Origin: Candidatus Sphingomonas phytovorans
GTDB taxonomy: Bacteria; Pseudomonadota; Alphaproteobacteria; Sphingomonadales; Sphingomonadaceae
Direction of reading: 5' to 3'
NCBI GenBank assembly: GCA_029202385.1
Contig: CP119314.1
Span: forward strand, 2,420,501-2,484,500
DNA: 64,000 nucleotides
The notes beneath the pieces are model-generated. The model was not told the DNA's origin. It saw only the letters and a program-made list of their open reading frames with translations, and did not search any database. Below are positions 25,758 to 34,775 of this stretch, in pieces; the stretch's first letter is position 1, and each line of letters opens with the position of its first letter. The position numbers and the translations under genes were made by a program.

Positions 25758-26612
25758 TCAGCCGAGTTCGCTGCGGCCATTCTTGATGACGGTGACGCCG
25801 CGCGCCGGAACATCGGCCTCGAAGGACACGACATTGTCGTCACGCCACAACCGCACCTCGATCGTCTCGCCCGGCAGGACCGGCGACGAGAAGCGGACCG
25901 CGTGACGGCGGATCAGGGCCGGATCATTGCCCGCGACGGCCAATACCGCGCGGCAGGTGATGCCGTAGGTGCACAAGCCATGGAGGATCGGGCGCGCGAA
26001 TCCGGCCCGCGCCGCCACCGCCGGATCGGCGTGCAGCGGATTCCGGTCGCCCGACAACCTGTAGAGGAGCGCCTGCTCGGGACGCGTCTCGAACGCGAGC
26101 ACCCGGTCGGGCGCGCGGTCAGGCATGGCGTGCGGCGGCGTGGCGGGACCTGAGGGTCCGCCGAACCCGCCATCGGCACGGGCGAAGGCGGTACGATGGA
26201 TCGTGGCAAGCGGCGCGCCATCGGCCGTGTCCCGCAACACGGTCTCGCGGACGATGAGGGCCCCCTTCCCCTCGCCCTTGTCATAGGCCGCGATCACGCC
26301 GCTGTCGGCGGTGACGGTGCCGTGCGCCGGGATCGGGCGGTGGAAGACGATATCTTCTTCGCCATGGAGCATCCTGGTATAATCGACGCCGAGCTGGTCT
26401 GCCTTGATCCCGGCGCCCCAGCTGATCACCGCGGCGAAGGTCGGCACCACCAGGGGGGTCGGCTGTTCGAAAACATAAGCGAGATCGGCCGGGTCGGTCG
26501 GATCCTGGCCCATGCCGATGCCGACCGCGTAGAGCATCGCTTCCCGGTCGGTCCAGGCAAAGCGCCGTCCGTCGTCACGAAGATCCAGCATGCCCGGGTA
26601 GTTGATCGCCAT
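25758..26612 (-). CDS. Enoyl-CoA hydratase 2 (MaoC-like, MFE-2 type)
   Basis: 284 residues with two hotdog halves. The C-terminal half has YRLSGDRNPLHADPAVAARA and RPILHGLCTYG, the hydratase 2 motif with its catalytic Asp and His, which yields (3R)-hydroxyacyl-CoA. The N-terminal half (YAVGIGMGQDP ... YTRMLHGEEDIVFHRPIP) is the substrate-holding domain. It matches the hydratase part of eukaryotic MFE-2 and bacterial ChsH3-like enzymes. First gene of the operon that runs to 16178. AAAAGGTGAC lies just before the ATG pair at 26615/26612; a longer frame upstream is rejected because of that site. Confidence 0.86.
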   Translation of the reverse strand: MAINYPGMLDLRDDGRRFAWTDREAMLYAVGIGMGQDPTDPADLAYVFEQPTPLVVPTFAAVISWGAGIKADQLGVDYTRMLHGEEDIVFHRPIPAHGTVTADSGVIAAYDKGEGKGALIVRETVLRDTADGAPLATIHRTAFARADGGFGGPSGPATPPHAMPDRAPDRVLAFETRPEQALLYRLSGDRNPLHADPAVAARAGFARPILHGLCTYGITCRAVLAVAGNDPALIRRHAVRFSSPVLPGETIEVRLWRDDNVVSFEADVPARGVTVIKNGRSELG

Positions 26613-26633
26613 CATGTCACCTTTTTTCATCGT

Positions 26634-26659
26634 CTTGTCGCATGCCTGCGTGCGACAAG
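26634..26659. promoter_or_regulatory. 26-bp inverted repeat before the beta-oxidation operon
   Basis: Arms CTTGTCGCATGCC and TGCGTGCGACAAG match at 11 of 13 positions with no spacer. It lies 22 bp before the hydratase 2 start and about 140 bp before the divergent aldehyde dehydrogenase. No T run follows on either strand, so an operator is more likely than a terminator. Confidence 0.5.
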
Positions 26660-26796
26660 CTGCAGCGACGCGTCCAATGCGAATATCGGCGATCTCGGGG
26701 CGCTGCCGCCTGACCGGCGGCATTCAGGCGGCGCTCCCCTGAAACACGCGGCCGGCATAGTCGCGTCGAAACCGTTCGATAGGGCATCAGGGCATC

Positions 26797-28302
26797 ATGA
26801 CCAATCTTCCACGCTATGAGCTTCGCATTGGCGGCGAATGGGTGCCGCCCGTCAACAGGACCTATCTTCCGTGCGACAACCCGTTCACGCGCGAGAATTG
26901 GTGTGAGATCGCGCAGGGCGGTCCCGAGGACGTCGATCGCGCCGTCGCCGCGGCCCGCGCCGCCCGCAAGGCCTGGAGCGGGACGGCAGCGGTCGAGCGC
27001 GGGCGGACGCTCGCGCGTTTTGCCGATCTGATCGAGGCGAACGGCCCGCGGCTGGCGGAAATCGAAGTCCGCGACAACGGCAAACTTTTTGCCGAGATGT
27101 CCGGCCAGGTCCGCAACGTGGCGGCCTGGTTCCGCTATTTCGCCGGGATCGCCGACAAGGTGGAAGGTGCCGTCATTCCCTCGGCGATGCCCGGCAAACT
27201 GACCTATACCAGGTACGAGCCGCTCGGTGTGGTCGGCTTGATCACCCCCTGGAATTCGCCGCTCCTGCTGCTCGCCAACAAGCTCGCGCCCGCGCTCGCG
27301 GCGGGCAACACGGCGGTGATCAAACCTTCCGAATTCACGTCTGCCGCGACGCTCGAACTGGTCGCCTTGATGGACGAGGCGGGTTTTCCGGCAGGAACCG
27401 CCAATGTGGTGACCGGCCTGGGGCTCGAGGCCGGCAAACCGCTGGTCGATCATCCCGACGTGGCCAAGATCGCCTTCACCGGATCGGAGATGGGCGGGCA
27501 GCACATCTACGAAGCCGCGGCGCGCGGCATCAAGCTCGTCTCGCTCGAACTCGGCGGCAAGTCGCCCAATATCGTGTTCGACGATGCCGATCTGGAAGCC
27601 GCCGCGATGGGCGCCGTCACCGGTATCTTTTCCGCCGCGGGGCAGAGCTGCACGGCGGGCTCGCGCCTGTTGTTGCATCGCTCGATCCATGACCGGTTCG
27701 TCGAGCGGTTGGTCGAGGTCGCGTCGCAGGCACGGCTGGGCGACCCGATGGATGCGGCCACGCATATCGGTCCGATCGCCACCGAACCGCAATTCGCCAA
27801 GATCCTCTCCTATATCGAGGTCGCGCGCAGCGAAGGCGCCACCTGCGTGCTGGGCGGCGAAGCTCATACCGCGGGCGCCTGCGCCAAGGGCCGTTTCATC
27901 CCGCCGACGATCTTCACCAATGTGCACAACGAGATGCGGATCGCACGCGAGGAAGTGTTCGGTCCGGTCCTGTCGATCATCCCGTTCGACACGGAGGAAG
28001 AAGCGCTGGCGATCGCCAACGACACGCCATACGGGCTCGCCGCGGCGGTCTGGACCGCCGATCTTGGTCGGGCATTGCGGATGAGCGAGCAGATCGAGGC
28101 GGGCAAGGTCTGGATCAACAGCTATCGCTACGGCAGCTACGCGATGCCGTTCGGCGGCTACAAAAGATCGGGCATCGGGCGCGAGGGTGGAATCGACGCG
28201 ATCTACGAATATCTCCACGTCAAGACCGTGTCGATCGACACGGGATCGCCCCGCGCCAACCCGTTCGTGATGCCGGGGGTCTTGTCGCCGAAAATCACAT
28301 AA
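26797..28302 (+). CDS. NAD(P)-dependent aldehyde dehydrogenase
   Basis: 501 residues, standard ALDH length. ITPWNSP (cofactor/oxyanion Asn), [10 protein letters not shown] (general-base Glu) and GQSCTAGSR (nucleophilic Cys) are all intact, as are EEVFGPVLS and MPFGGYKRSGIGRE. It oxidises an aldehyde to an acid, perhaps an intermediate from side-chain cleavage. It is divergent from the hydratase 2 gene across 184 bp containing the 26634 palindrome, so both may share control. Followed by a LysR gene in the same direction. Confidence 0.9.
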   Translation: MTNLPRYELRIGGEWVPPVNRTYLPCDNPFTRENWCEIAQGGPEDVDRAVAAARAARKAWSGTAAVERGRTLARFADLIEANGPRLAEIEVRDNGKLFAEMSGQVRNVAAWFRYFAGIADKVEGAVIPSAMPGKLTYTRYEPLGVVGLITPWNSPLLLLANKLAPALAAGNTAVIKPSEFTSAATLELVALMDEAGFPAGTANVVTGLGLEAGKPLVDHPDVAKIAFTGSEMGGQHIYEAAARGIKLVSLELGGKSPNIVFDDADLEAAAMGAVTGIFSAAGQSCTAGSRLLLHRSIHDRFVERLVEVASQARLGDPMDAATHIGPIATEPQFAKILSYIEVARSEGATCVLGGEAHTAGACAKGRFIPPTIFTNVHNEMRIAREEVFGPVLSIIPFDTEEEALAIANDTPYGLAAAVWTADLGRALRMSEQIEAGKVWINSYRYGSYAMPFGGYKRSGIGREGGIDAIYEYLHVKTVSIDTGSPRANPFVMPGVLSPKIT

Positions 28303-28330
28303 TCAACGCACCATCTGTTTTTCTTGCAAT

Positions 28331-28347
28331 GAACCCAGACTGGGCTC
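28331..28347. promoter_or_regulatory. Inverted repeat upstream of LysR gene
   Basis: GAACCCAG-A-CTGGGCTC is a 17-bp palindrome with one mismatch, 66 bp before the LysR ATG and 29 bp after the aldehyde dehydrogenase stop. It may be the LysR autoregulatory site. Confidence 0.4.
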
Positions 28348-28412
28348 ATAGTGATTCTCGTCCACGGCACCGGGGCAGGTATCCTCGATAACGGCCGGGA
28401 CGGGAGAGGCTG

Positions 28413-29387
28413 ATGGCCACGGCATTCGATCAGATCAGGGAGTCGGTTGCGGCCCCTTCGGTAAATCCGGCACTCGAGATCGAGATGCTGCTCTACTTTG
28501 CCGCCGTAGCCGAGGAACTGTCATTTACGCGAGCCGCCCGACGACTCGGAATCGATCAGTCCTGGCTCAGCCACAAGATTCGCCAGATCGAGGCCCGGCT
28601 GGGCGTCGCGCTCTTCTTCCGCAGCACGCGACATGTCGAACTCACCCCGGCCGGGCGCGAATTGCTGGGGCCGGTACGCCGGCTCGCCGCCGTCGCCGCC
28701 GAGAGCCGCCAGGCAGCCGAGATGATCCGCGACGGCATCAGCGGAACGCTGCGGATCGGCGCGCTTCCCTACAGCTTCAGCGATCCCCAGCGCGTCCGCT
28801 TCGTGACCGATTTCGTGGCGCGCAATCCCAAGACGCGACTGACGATCGTCAATGGCCCGTCGCCGGCACTGATCGAAAAACTGCATGCGGGCGAGATCGA
28901 CCTTGCCTTCGTTTCCGCGCCCTTTGACGCAACGGGCCTGGATGCCATCCATCTACGTCGCGAGCATCATGTCGTTCTGGTCCCGGCCGACGACGTCCTT
29001 GCCGAGAAGGAAAGCCTGGCGTTCGAGGATCTGGCCGGGCGGCGACTGGTCGTCCCGTCGGAGCGGCACAATCCCGAGGCGTTCGCACGTTACTATCGCC
29101 CGTTCCTTGCCGCCGGCGCGGTCGCCGTCCAGCCGCCCGAGTTCGAGACCGCCGCCTCCTATGCTCTGCGCTGGCGGCTCGCGGCGGTCTGCAGCGCATC
29201 GGCGGCAAGCGCGATCGCGGGCAACGGGTTCGTGGCACGGCCCATTGCCGCCGCGCACAGCTTCGCATGCGATAAATATCTCGTTCGCATCGAATCCCAC
29301 CCTGGCTCGGCCCGCGACAGTTTCTGGGACTATGTCGAGTCCTACCTGACGCCGCCGATCGGGAAAGGCGCGAGCCGTCCTCACTGA
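28413..29387 (+). CDS. LysR family transcriptional regulator
   Basis: 324 residues. The winged helix-turn-helix spans about residues 22-82 (LLYFAAVAEELSFTRAARRLGIDQSWLSHKIRQIE, read in segments). The remainder is a periplasmic-binding-like effector domain starting near GTLRIGALPYSF. A GGGAGAGG site precedes the ATG. It may control the adjacent aldehyde dehydrogenase and the divergent operon. It is convergent with the crotonase gene at 29398, with a hairpin at the junction. Confidence 0.88.
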   Translation: MATAFDQIRESVAAPSVNPALEIEMLLYFAAVAEELSFTRAARRLGIDQSWLSHKIRQIEARLGVALFFRSTRHVELTPAGRELLGPVRRLAAVAAESRQAAEMIRDGISGTLRIGALPYSFSDPQRVRFVTDFVARNPKTRLTIVNGPSPALIEKLHAGEIDLAFVSAPFDATGLDAIHLRREHHVVLVPADDVLAEKESLAFEDLAGRRLVVPSERHNPEAFARYYRPFLAAGAVAVQPPEFETAASYALRWRLAAVCSASAASAIAGNGFVARPIAAAHSFACDKYLVRIESHPGSARDSFWDYVESYLTPPIGKGASRPH

Positions 29388-29396
29388 GGACGGCTG
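29374..29396. terminator. Convergent hairpin between LysR and crotonase genes
   Basis: AGCCGTCCTC (29374-29383) and GAGGACGGCT (29387-29396) form a perfect 10-bp stem with a 3-base loop spanning the LysR stop codon. The T tract is missing, so it may slow polymerase in both directions rather than act as a classical terminator. Confidence 0.45.
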
Positions 29397-29397
29397 G

Positions 29398-30165
29398 CTA
29401 CCCCAGTCCGAAACGCTCCCGCGCCGTCTCCATCGCCGCCGTCCGCTCGGGATCGGCGCTCGCGGCCGCAACCGCGACGGCTTCCGCCTCGAGCTGCTCG
29501 GCCAGGCTGTGCCGCGCCGAGTCCCGCAGCAATCGCTTGGTCTCGCGAAGCGCGGCGCCGGGCACGGTCGCGAGACGCTCGGCCAGCGCCCAGGCTTGCG
29601 CCGCGAGCTGACCGGCCTCGACGATCTCCTGCACCAGCCCCCATGCCAGCGCTTTCTCCGCATCGAGCGGCGCACTCGAGGCGGTCCACGCAAAGACGCG
29701 CGCCGCGCCGACGATTCGGGGCAGGAACCAGCTGGTCCCGAGATCGGGCGGAAGACCGATCGATGCCCAGGCGGGCACAAAGCGCGCATCCGGCGACGCC
29801 AGCCGGATATCCGCCGCCAGCGCCAGCGCCATCCCCCCACCGGCCGCCGCGCCATTGAGCGCGGCGACGACCGGCTTGTCGAGCGCCGCCAGCGCCAGGA
29901 GCATGGGGTGGAAGGCGTGCCGCAGATCATGCACCTGGTGCTGCTGGTCTGGCCGATCGCGCAGGTCGGCGCCGGCACAGAAGTTGCGGCCATTGGCGGT
30001 CAGGACGACCGCACGCACCCCCGGATTGGCGGCGTCTCGCCACGCCAGCGACAGGGCTCGCAACATCGCGGGGTTAAGCGCGTTCGACGCGGCGGGACGA
30101 TTAAGCGCCACGCCCAGAACCGGACCGCGACGCTCGATGAGGATGGGGTCGCCCTCCATCGTCAT
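29398..30165 (-). CDS. Enoyl-CoA hydratase/isomerase family protein
   Basis: 255-residue crotonase. ALNRPAASNALNP, GRNFCAGADLRD and ALNGAAAGGGMALALAAD are family signatures. LPPDLGTSWFLPRIVG places an Asp at the PaaG-type catalytic position, suggesting isomerase activity. The ATG at 30165 overlaps the stop of the preceding crotonase as ATGA, so the two are translated together and may act in sequence. Confidence 0.83.
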   Translation of the reverse strand: MTMEGDPILIERRGPVLGVALNRPAASNALNPAMLRALSLAWRDAANPGVRAVVLTANGRNFCAGADLRDRPDQQHQVHDLRHAFHPMLLALAALDKPVVAALNGAAAGGGMALALAADIRLASPDARFVPAWASIGLPPDLGTSWFLPRIVGAARVFAWTASSAPLDAEKALAWGLVQEIVEAGQLAAQAWALAERLATVPGAALRETKRLLRDSARHSLAEQLEAEAVAVAAASADPERTAAMETARERFGLG

Positions 30166-30965
30166 AGCCCGGTAAAAGCCGGCGTCCGCCGCTCCAGGAT
30201 CGCGGCGACGCCTTCGCGATGGTCCTCGGTCGCGTGCATCAGCCCCTGGGTCGAGGCGGACAATTCGAGAATCGTGTCATAGGTGACGGTTTGCCCCTGG
30301 CGGAGCAGCATCTTGGTCGCGCGCAGCGCCTGGGGCGGCTGGGCGGCGATTTCCTCGGCAAGACGGCGCGCCTCGGCCAATAGCAGGTCGGCTGCCACGA
30401 CGCGCGACACCAACCCCCATTCGAGCGCGGTCGGCGCGTCGATCAGGCGGGCAGTATAGAAGAGCTCGGCCGCGCGGCTCATGCCGATCAGCCGGGGCAG
30501 GATCCAGGCCCCGCCATCGCCCGGGATGATGCCCAGTTTGAGGAAGGTGACGCCGAACCGGGCGTCGTCGGCGGCGATGCGGATGTCGGCGAGGCAGGCG
30601 ACATCGCAGCCAAGCCCGATCGCGGCGCCATTGACGGCGGCGATGACCGGCACGTCGACCCCGTGCAGGGCGCGCAGCAATTTATGGATATTCCCCCTGT
30701 ACCCCTGACGGATCTGCGCCGGATTGCCGGCGAAATTGCCCTCATGCTGCTGCATTGCCTTGACGTTGCCACCAGCGGAGAAGGCCCGGCCGGCGCCCGT
30801 CAGGATGACGACACGGATCGCGGGATCGTCGTTGATCGCCGCGCAGGCCCCGGCAAAGGCGTCGCCGTCGCCTGACTCGCCCAACGCATTGAGCGTGTCA
30901 GGCCGGTTGAGCGTGAGCGTGGCGATCGCGCCATCAATGTCCAATTTCACCAAATTCGCCGTCAT
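30162..30965 (-). CDS. Enoyl-CoA hydratase/isomerase family protein
   Basis: 267-residue crotonase. TLNRPDTLNALGESGDGDAF, GRAFSAGGNVKAMQQHEG and AVNGAAIGLGCDVACLADI are diagnostic; the loop IIPGDGGAWILPRLIG carries an Asp as in PaaG/2-enoyl isomerases. First gene of a two-gene unit with 29398. It is divergent from the CitE-like gene at 31037 across 71 bp. No strong ribosome site is visible; the ATG at 30965 agrees with the family start. Confidence 0.83.
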   Translation of the reverse strand: MTANLVKLDIDGAIATLTLNRPDTLNALGESGDGDAFAGACAAINDDPAIRVVILTGAGRAFSAGGNVKAMQQHEGNFAGNPAQIRQGYRGNIHKLLRALHGVDVPVIAAVNGAAIGLGCDVACLADIRIAADDARFGVTFLKLGIIPGDGGAWILPRLIGMSRAAELFYTARLIDAPTALEWGLVSRVVAADLLLAEARRLAEEIAAQPPQALRATKMLLRQGQTVTYDTILELSASTQGLMHATEDHREGVAAILERRTPAFTGL

Positions 30966-31036
30966 CTGTTCTAACCTTCCGCCATCATGTCGCGAGGATC
31001 TGGCCTATGCTGCCGCTTTATGCCGGGAGCCAAAGG

Positions 31037-31843
31037 ATGATCCGTTCCGCCCTGTTCGTGCCTGCCGACCGCACGGAACGCGTCGACAAGGCCCTGATGA
31101 GCGCCGCCGACCTGGTGATCGCCGACCTCGAGGATGCGGTGGCCGATCGCGACAAGGACATGGCACGCGATGCCATCCGGACGCGTCTCGACGAAGCCGG
31201 CGCTGATCCTCGCCTGGCGGTGCGGATCAACGCGCTCACCACCCCGGCCGGCATCCGCGATCTTGCAGCGCTGGCCGACCGCCCGCCTGCCTGCGTGCTT
31301 CTTCCCAAGTGCGAGAGCGTCCGCGACATCGCCATCCTGCGCGCCTCGCTCGGACCCGACACGTCGATCCTGCCGCTGATCGAAACTGCCATGGGGCTTG
31401 CCGAATGCCGGGCGGTCGCCATGGCAGGCGTCGCGGGTGTGATGCTCGGCGGCGTCGACCTCGCCGCCGAGCTCGGCCTGGAACCCGGCTGGGAAGCGTT
31501 GCGGACGGCGCGCGGGCTGATCGTGCTGGCCTGCGCCGCGGCGGGTGTGCCGGCGATCGACGCGCCGTTCATCGCCATCGATGATGTGACCGCGCTGGCC
31601 GTCGAGGCGATGGCGGCGCGCGCCATCGGTTTTTCGGCCAAGGCGGCGATCCATCCCCGTCAGCTCGAAGCCATCAACGCGACCTGGACACCAAGCGCGG
31701 CCGAGCTTTTGTTCGCGCGCGAAGCGCTGGACGCCTATCTGGCGGCCGGCGAACGTGCCATCCGCCACGCTGGCCGCATGATCGACGCGCCGGTTGCCCG
31801 CGCCCTGCGCCGCACGCTCGCCCGGACGCCCGCCCATCGCTGA
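31037..31843 (+). CDS. HpcH/HpaI aldolase / citrate lyase beta (CitE)-like
   Basis: 268 residues. RSALFVPADRTERVDKAL at the N terminus, DLEDAVADRDKD, LPKCES and the Glu in LPLIETAMG match the CitE-like TIM-barrel family with its Mg-binding acids. Members cleave or form malyl-, citramalyl- or 3-hydroxy-3-methylglutaryl-like CoA esters, or hydrolyse malyl-CoA. It could split a hydroxylated CoA ester at the end of the pathway. ATG 31037 matches the family start; an ATG at 31007 would add ten residues. Confidence 0.82.
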   Translation: MIRSALFVPADRTERVDKALMSAADLVIADLEDAVADRDKDMARDAIRTRLDEAGADPRLAVRINALTTPAGIRDLAALADRPPACVLLPKCESVRDIAILRASLGPDTSILPLIETAMGLAECRAVAMAGVAGVMLGGVDLAAELGLEPGWEALRTARGLIVLACAAAGVPAIDAPFIAIDDVTALAVEAMAARAIGFSAKAAIHPRQLEAINATWTPSAAELLFAREALDAYLAAGERAIRHAGRMIDAPVARALRRTLARTPAHR

Positions 31844-31848
31844 AACCG

Positions 31849-32712
31849 TCAAAGCAGCTTTGGCGTCAGGCGGTGGGCCTCGGTCGGACCATCGGGCCAT
31901 TGGCGCCTGAGCGTCTCGATCTGCTCGCGATAGCGGCCCTCGATCAACGCGTCGTCCTGGGGATGGGTGAAGATGTAGAAGTCACCCGCGGCGATCCCCT
32001 TCACGACGAGATCGCCGACGAACAGTGGATCGAGTCCGGCCGAGGCCGAGGCATCGCGGCGGCGCGTGTCGCCTTCGAAGCTGCCGCCGAACTCGTTGGG
32101 GCGATTGCGCCCCGAGTCCCACAAATCGGTACGGACCGACCCGGGACAGAGGATACTGAAGCCGACCTGATCGCCGAATTCGGTCCGCAGCGAATCGGTC
32201 ATCCCGAGCACGGCATGCTTGGTCATGATGTAGACCGCGAGTCCCTTGTACGGGCCGGCGATCGAATGGTGCGAGCCGGTGTTGCAGATCCAGGCCGGGC
32301 CGCCCTGATCGACGAACCGGCGCAGGAAGACCTGACTTCCGTTCCACATGCCGAAGACGTTGACCTCGAACGACCAGCGCAGGTCATGCGGGGCGACATC
32401 GAGCGACGGACCGAGGATCGCGACACCGGCATTGTTGCAGAGAATGTCGACGCGACCGAAAGCCTCCCAGGCGCGATCGGCCAGTGCCTCGACATCACCG
32501 ATCACGCGCACGTCGCAGCCGACACCGATCGCCTCGCCGCCGGCATCCACGATTCCCTGCGCCACGGCTTCCGCGCGATCGGGCTGCACGTCGGCGACGA
32601 CCACCCGCGCGCCGGCCGCCGCCAGGCGCGTGACGATGCCGCGTCCGATCCCGCTCGCCGCACCGGTGACCACCGCCGCCTTGCCGCGAACATCCATCCC
32701 AGTCTGCGTCAT
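31849..32712 (-). CDS. SDR family oxidoreductase
   Basis: 287 residues, classical SDR. GAASGIGRG (cofactor), CNNAG, NTGSHHS (Ser) and YIMTKHAV (Tyr-Lys) are intact. The loop after the active site, SVRTDLWDSGRNRPNEFGG, is long. It would oxidise or reduce a hydroxyl/keto group on the substrate. The ATG at 32712 has GGGAGTGG upstream. Convergent with the CitE-like gene (5 bp apart), and 105 bp downstream of the crotonase gene ending at 32818. Confidence 0.83.
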   Translation of the reverse strand: MTQTGMDVRGKAAVVTGAASGIGRGIVTRLAAAGARVVVADVQPDRAEAVAQGIVDAGGEAIGVGCDVRVIGDVEALADRAWEAFGRVDILCNNAGVAILGPSLDVAPHDLRWSFEVNVFGMWNGSQVFLRRFVDQGGPAWICNTGSHHSIAGPYKGLAVYIMTKHAVLGMTDSLRTEFGDQVGFSILCPGSVRTDLWDSGRNRPNEFGGSFEGDTRRRDASASAGLDPLFVGDLVVKGIAAGDFYIFTHPQDDALIEGRYREQIETLRRQWPDGPTEAHRLTPKLL

Positions 32713-32817
32713 CCGCCACTCCCATTTGCTTGCCCGCACCGTCTACCGCGCGGACGGACCCGCTGCGCATATTGGTTTGTCGATGATGAGGAGCCGCGCC
32801 CCTAACTACGCCGCGCC

Positions 32818-33711
32818 TCAGTGAAATTCGGGCTCGACCCAGCCCGGGAAGATGTCCGGCAGCCCGGCGCTGAGCCGTTCGGGGAAATGGGACGACCGTT
32901 TCTCGAGGAACGCGGCAACGCCCTCCTTGACGTCGTCGGAAACACCGCGCGCCCGGATCGCCCTCGTGTCGGCGCGATGCGCTTCCATCGGGTGCGGGTA
33001 ACCGGACATCCGCCACAGCATCTGGCGAGTCAGCGCGATCGAGACCGGCGCGGTCTCATCGATGATCCCGTGAGCAAAGGCGCGGGCGGCGGGCAGCAAT
33101 TCTTCCGGCGCGTGGATCGATTTGACGAAGCGTTCGCGCAACGCCTCTTCCGCCGGGATGATGCGGCCGGTGAAGCACCATTCGAGGGCGGTCTGCATGC
33201 CAACCTGGCGCGGCAGGAACCAGGTCGACGCGCCCTCCGGCGTCACGCCGCGGCGCGCGAAGATAAAGCCCCATTTCGCATGGGTCGAGGCAAGGCGGAA
33301 GTCGAAGGCGCAGGTGATCGACGCCCCGGCGCCGGCCGCGGCGCCGTTGATCGCGCCGATCACCGGCTTCAGGCTGTTGAAGATCCGGATGGTGACCATC
33401 CCGAGACCATCGCGCGCGATTCCATTGACCACGACATTGTCCTCGGCGCGATCGCCCCGCGCTTGCGGATCGAAGGTCTTCGCGCCGGACGAAACGTCGG
33501 CGCCCGCGCAAAACGCCTTGCCCGCGCCGGTCACGATCACCGCGCGCACGGCATCATCCGCGTCGCTCAGATCGAAGGCCTCGAGCAGTTCGTGGCGCAT
33601 GCGCGTGTCGTAGACATTCATTTTGTCCGGACGATTCAGCGTGATCGTCGCGATGCCGTCCTCGACCGCGTAGATTATCCTCTCGAAAGCCTTAGTCATG
33701 CCGATCCCCAT
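32818..33711 (-). CDS. Enoyl-CoA hydratase/isomerase family protein
   Basis: 297-residue crotonase with a C-terminal extension of about 30 residues (SSHFPERLSAGLPDIFPGW). TLNRPDKMNVYD, GKAFCAGADVSSG and AINGAAAGAGASITCAFDF are diagnostic, and TPEGASTWFLPRQVG has a Glu in the catalytic loop. ATG 33711 is preferred because AAAGGA lies 6 to 7 bp upstream; ATG 33699 (MTKAFE) is a close alternative. Divergent from the nitronate-monooxygenase-like gene across 66 bp. Confidence 0.82.
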   Translation of the reverse strand: MGIGMTKAFERIIYAVEDGIATITLNRPDKMNVYDTRMRHELLEAFDLSDADDAVRAVIVTGAGKAFCAGADVSSGAKTFDPQARGDRAEDNVVVNGIARDGLGMVTIRIFNSLKPVIGAINGAAAGAGASITCAFDFRLASTHAKWGFIFARRGVTPEGASTWFLPRQVGMQTALEWCFTGRIIPAEEALRERFVKSIHAPEELLPAARAFAHGIIDETAPVSIALTRQMLWRMSGYPHPMEAHRADTRAIRARGVSDDVKEGVAAFLEKRSSHFPERLSAGLPDIFPGWVEPEFH

Positions 33712-33777
33712 CCTTGATCCTTTGCCCGGCCTCACCCATAACCGATGACATCTCCATTTCTCAAGAAGACTTGTCCC

Positions 33778-34770
33778 ATGCCGCTGCCAGCCCTCCTCCA
33801 GAATCGCCTGCGCCTCCCCGTGGTCGGGTCGCCGATGTTCATCGTGTCCAATCCGAAGCTGGTGATCGCGCAGTGCAAGGCGGGAATCGTCGGCTCGTTC
33901 CCCGCGCTCAGCGCACGCAGCAGCGACATGCTCGACGAGTGGCTCGCCGAGATCACGCAAACGCTCGCCGACCATGATCGCGCCAATCCCGACGCACCAT
34001 CGGCTCCGTTCGCGGTCAATCAGATCGTCCACCGCACCAACGCGCGGCTCGAAGGCGATCTCGCGCTGTGCGCGAAACACAAGGTGCCGATGATCATTAC
34101 CTCGCTTGGCGCGCGGACGGAGATATTCGACGCGATCCATGATTTCGGCGCGTTCGTGATGCACGACGTGATCAACGACCGGTTCGGGCGCAAGGCGATC
34201 GAGAAAGGCGCGGACGGCCTGATCGCCGTGGCGGCCGGCGCCGGGGGGCATGCCGGGGCGACCTCGCCCTTCGCGCTGGTGGCCGAACTGCGCCGCTGGT
34301 TCGAGGGCACGCTGGCGCTGTCGGGATCGATCGCGACCGGGCGCGCGATCCTGGCCGCGCAAGTCCTCGGCGCCGATCTGGCTTATATCGGATCGCCGTT
34401 CATCGCGACCGAGGAAGCCAATGCGCTCGATGCCTATAAGCAGATGATCGTCGCCAGCGCATCCGACGACGTCGTCTACACCGATTTCTTCAGCGGCGTG
34501 CGCGGCAACTATCTCAAGCCGTCGATCGCGGCTGCCGGGCTCGATCCCGACAATCTCGATCGCAGCGATCCGTCGAAGATGAGTTTCGCGTCGGGCGGTG
34601 CCAAGGCCTGGAAGGACATCTGGGGCTGCGGCCAAGGGATCGGCGCGATCGACAAGGTGCAACCCGCAGCCGACCTCATCGCGCAGCTTCGCACCGACTA
34701 TGACGCCGCGCGGCGGGACTTGCCGGCTAGCGGCGCCCCCAGCCAGTCACTCGCGGCCGTTGCGGCCTGA
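33778..34770 (+). CDS. Nitronate monooxygenase / 2-nitropropane dioxygenase-like flavoprotein
   Basis: 330 residues. VVGSPMFIVSNPKLVIAQCK is the N-terminal FMN-barrel signature, and AAGAGGHAGATSPFALV carries the His and phosphate-binding glycines; SGSIATGRAILAAQ follows. Many family members have no nitronate substrate and act as FMN-dependent enoyl-CoA or enoate oxidoreductases, which would fit this context. ATG 33778 is chosen over 33745 because homologues begin near MPLPALLQNRLRLP. The downstream DUF2889 gene starts 5 bp later. Confidence 0.83.
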   Translation: MPLPALLQNRLRLPVVGSPMFIVSNPKLVIAQCKAGIVGSFPALSARSSDMLDEWLAEITQTLADHDRANPDAPSAPFAVNQIVHRTNARLEGDLALCAKHKVPMIITSLGARTEIFDAIHDFGAFVMHDVINDRFGRKAIEKGADGLIAVAAGAGGHAGATSPFALVAELRRWFEGTLALSGSIATGRAILAAQVLGADLAYIGSPFIATEEANALDAYKQMIVASASDDVVYTDFFSGVRGNYLKPSIAAAGLDPDNLDRSDPSKMSFASGGAKAWKDIWGCGQGIGAIDKVQPAADLIAQLRTDYDAARRDLPASGAPSQSLAAVAA

Positions 34771-34775
34771 TCGCC

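Noticed and set aside
30930..30965. GAATTTGG/AAATTGGACAT segment resembling the leader direct repeats
   Set aside because: It is the coding start of a crotonase (MTANLVKLDIDG) and codon choice explains it.
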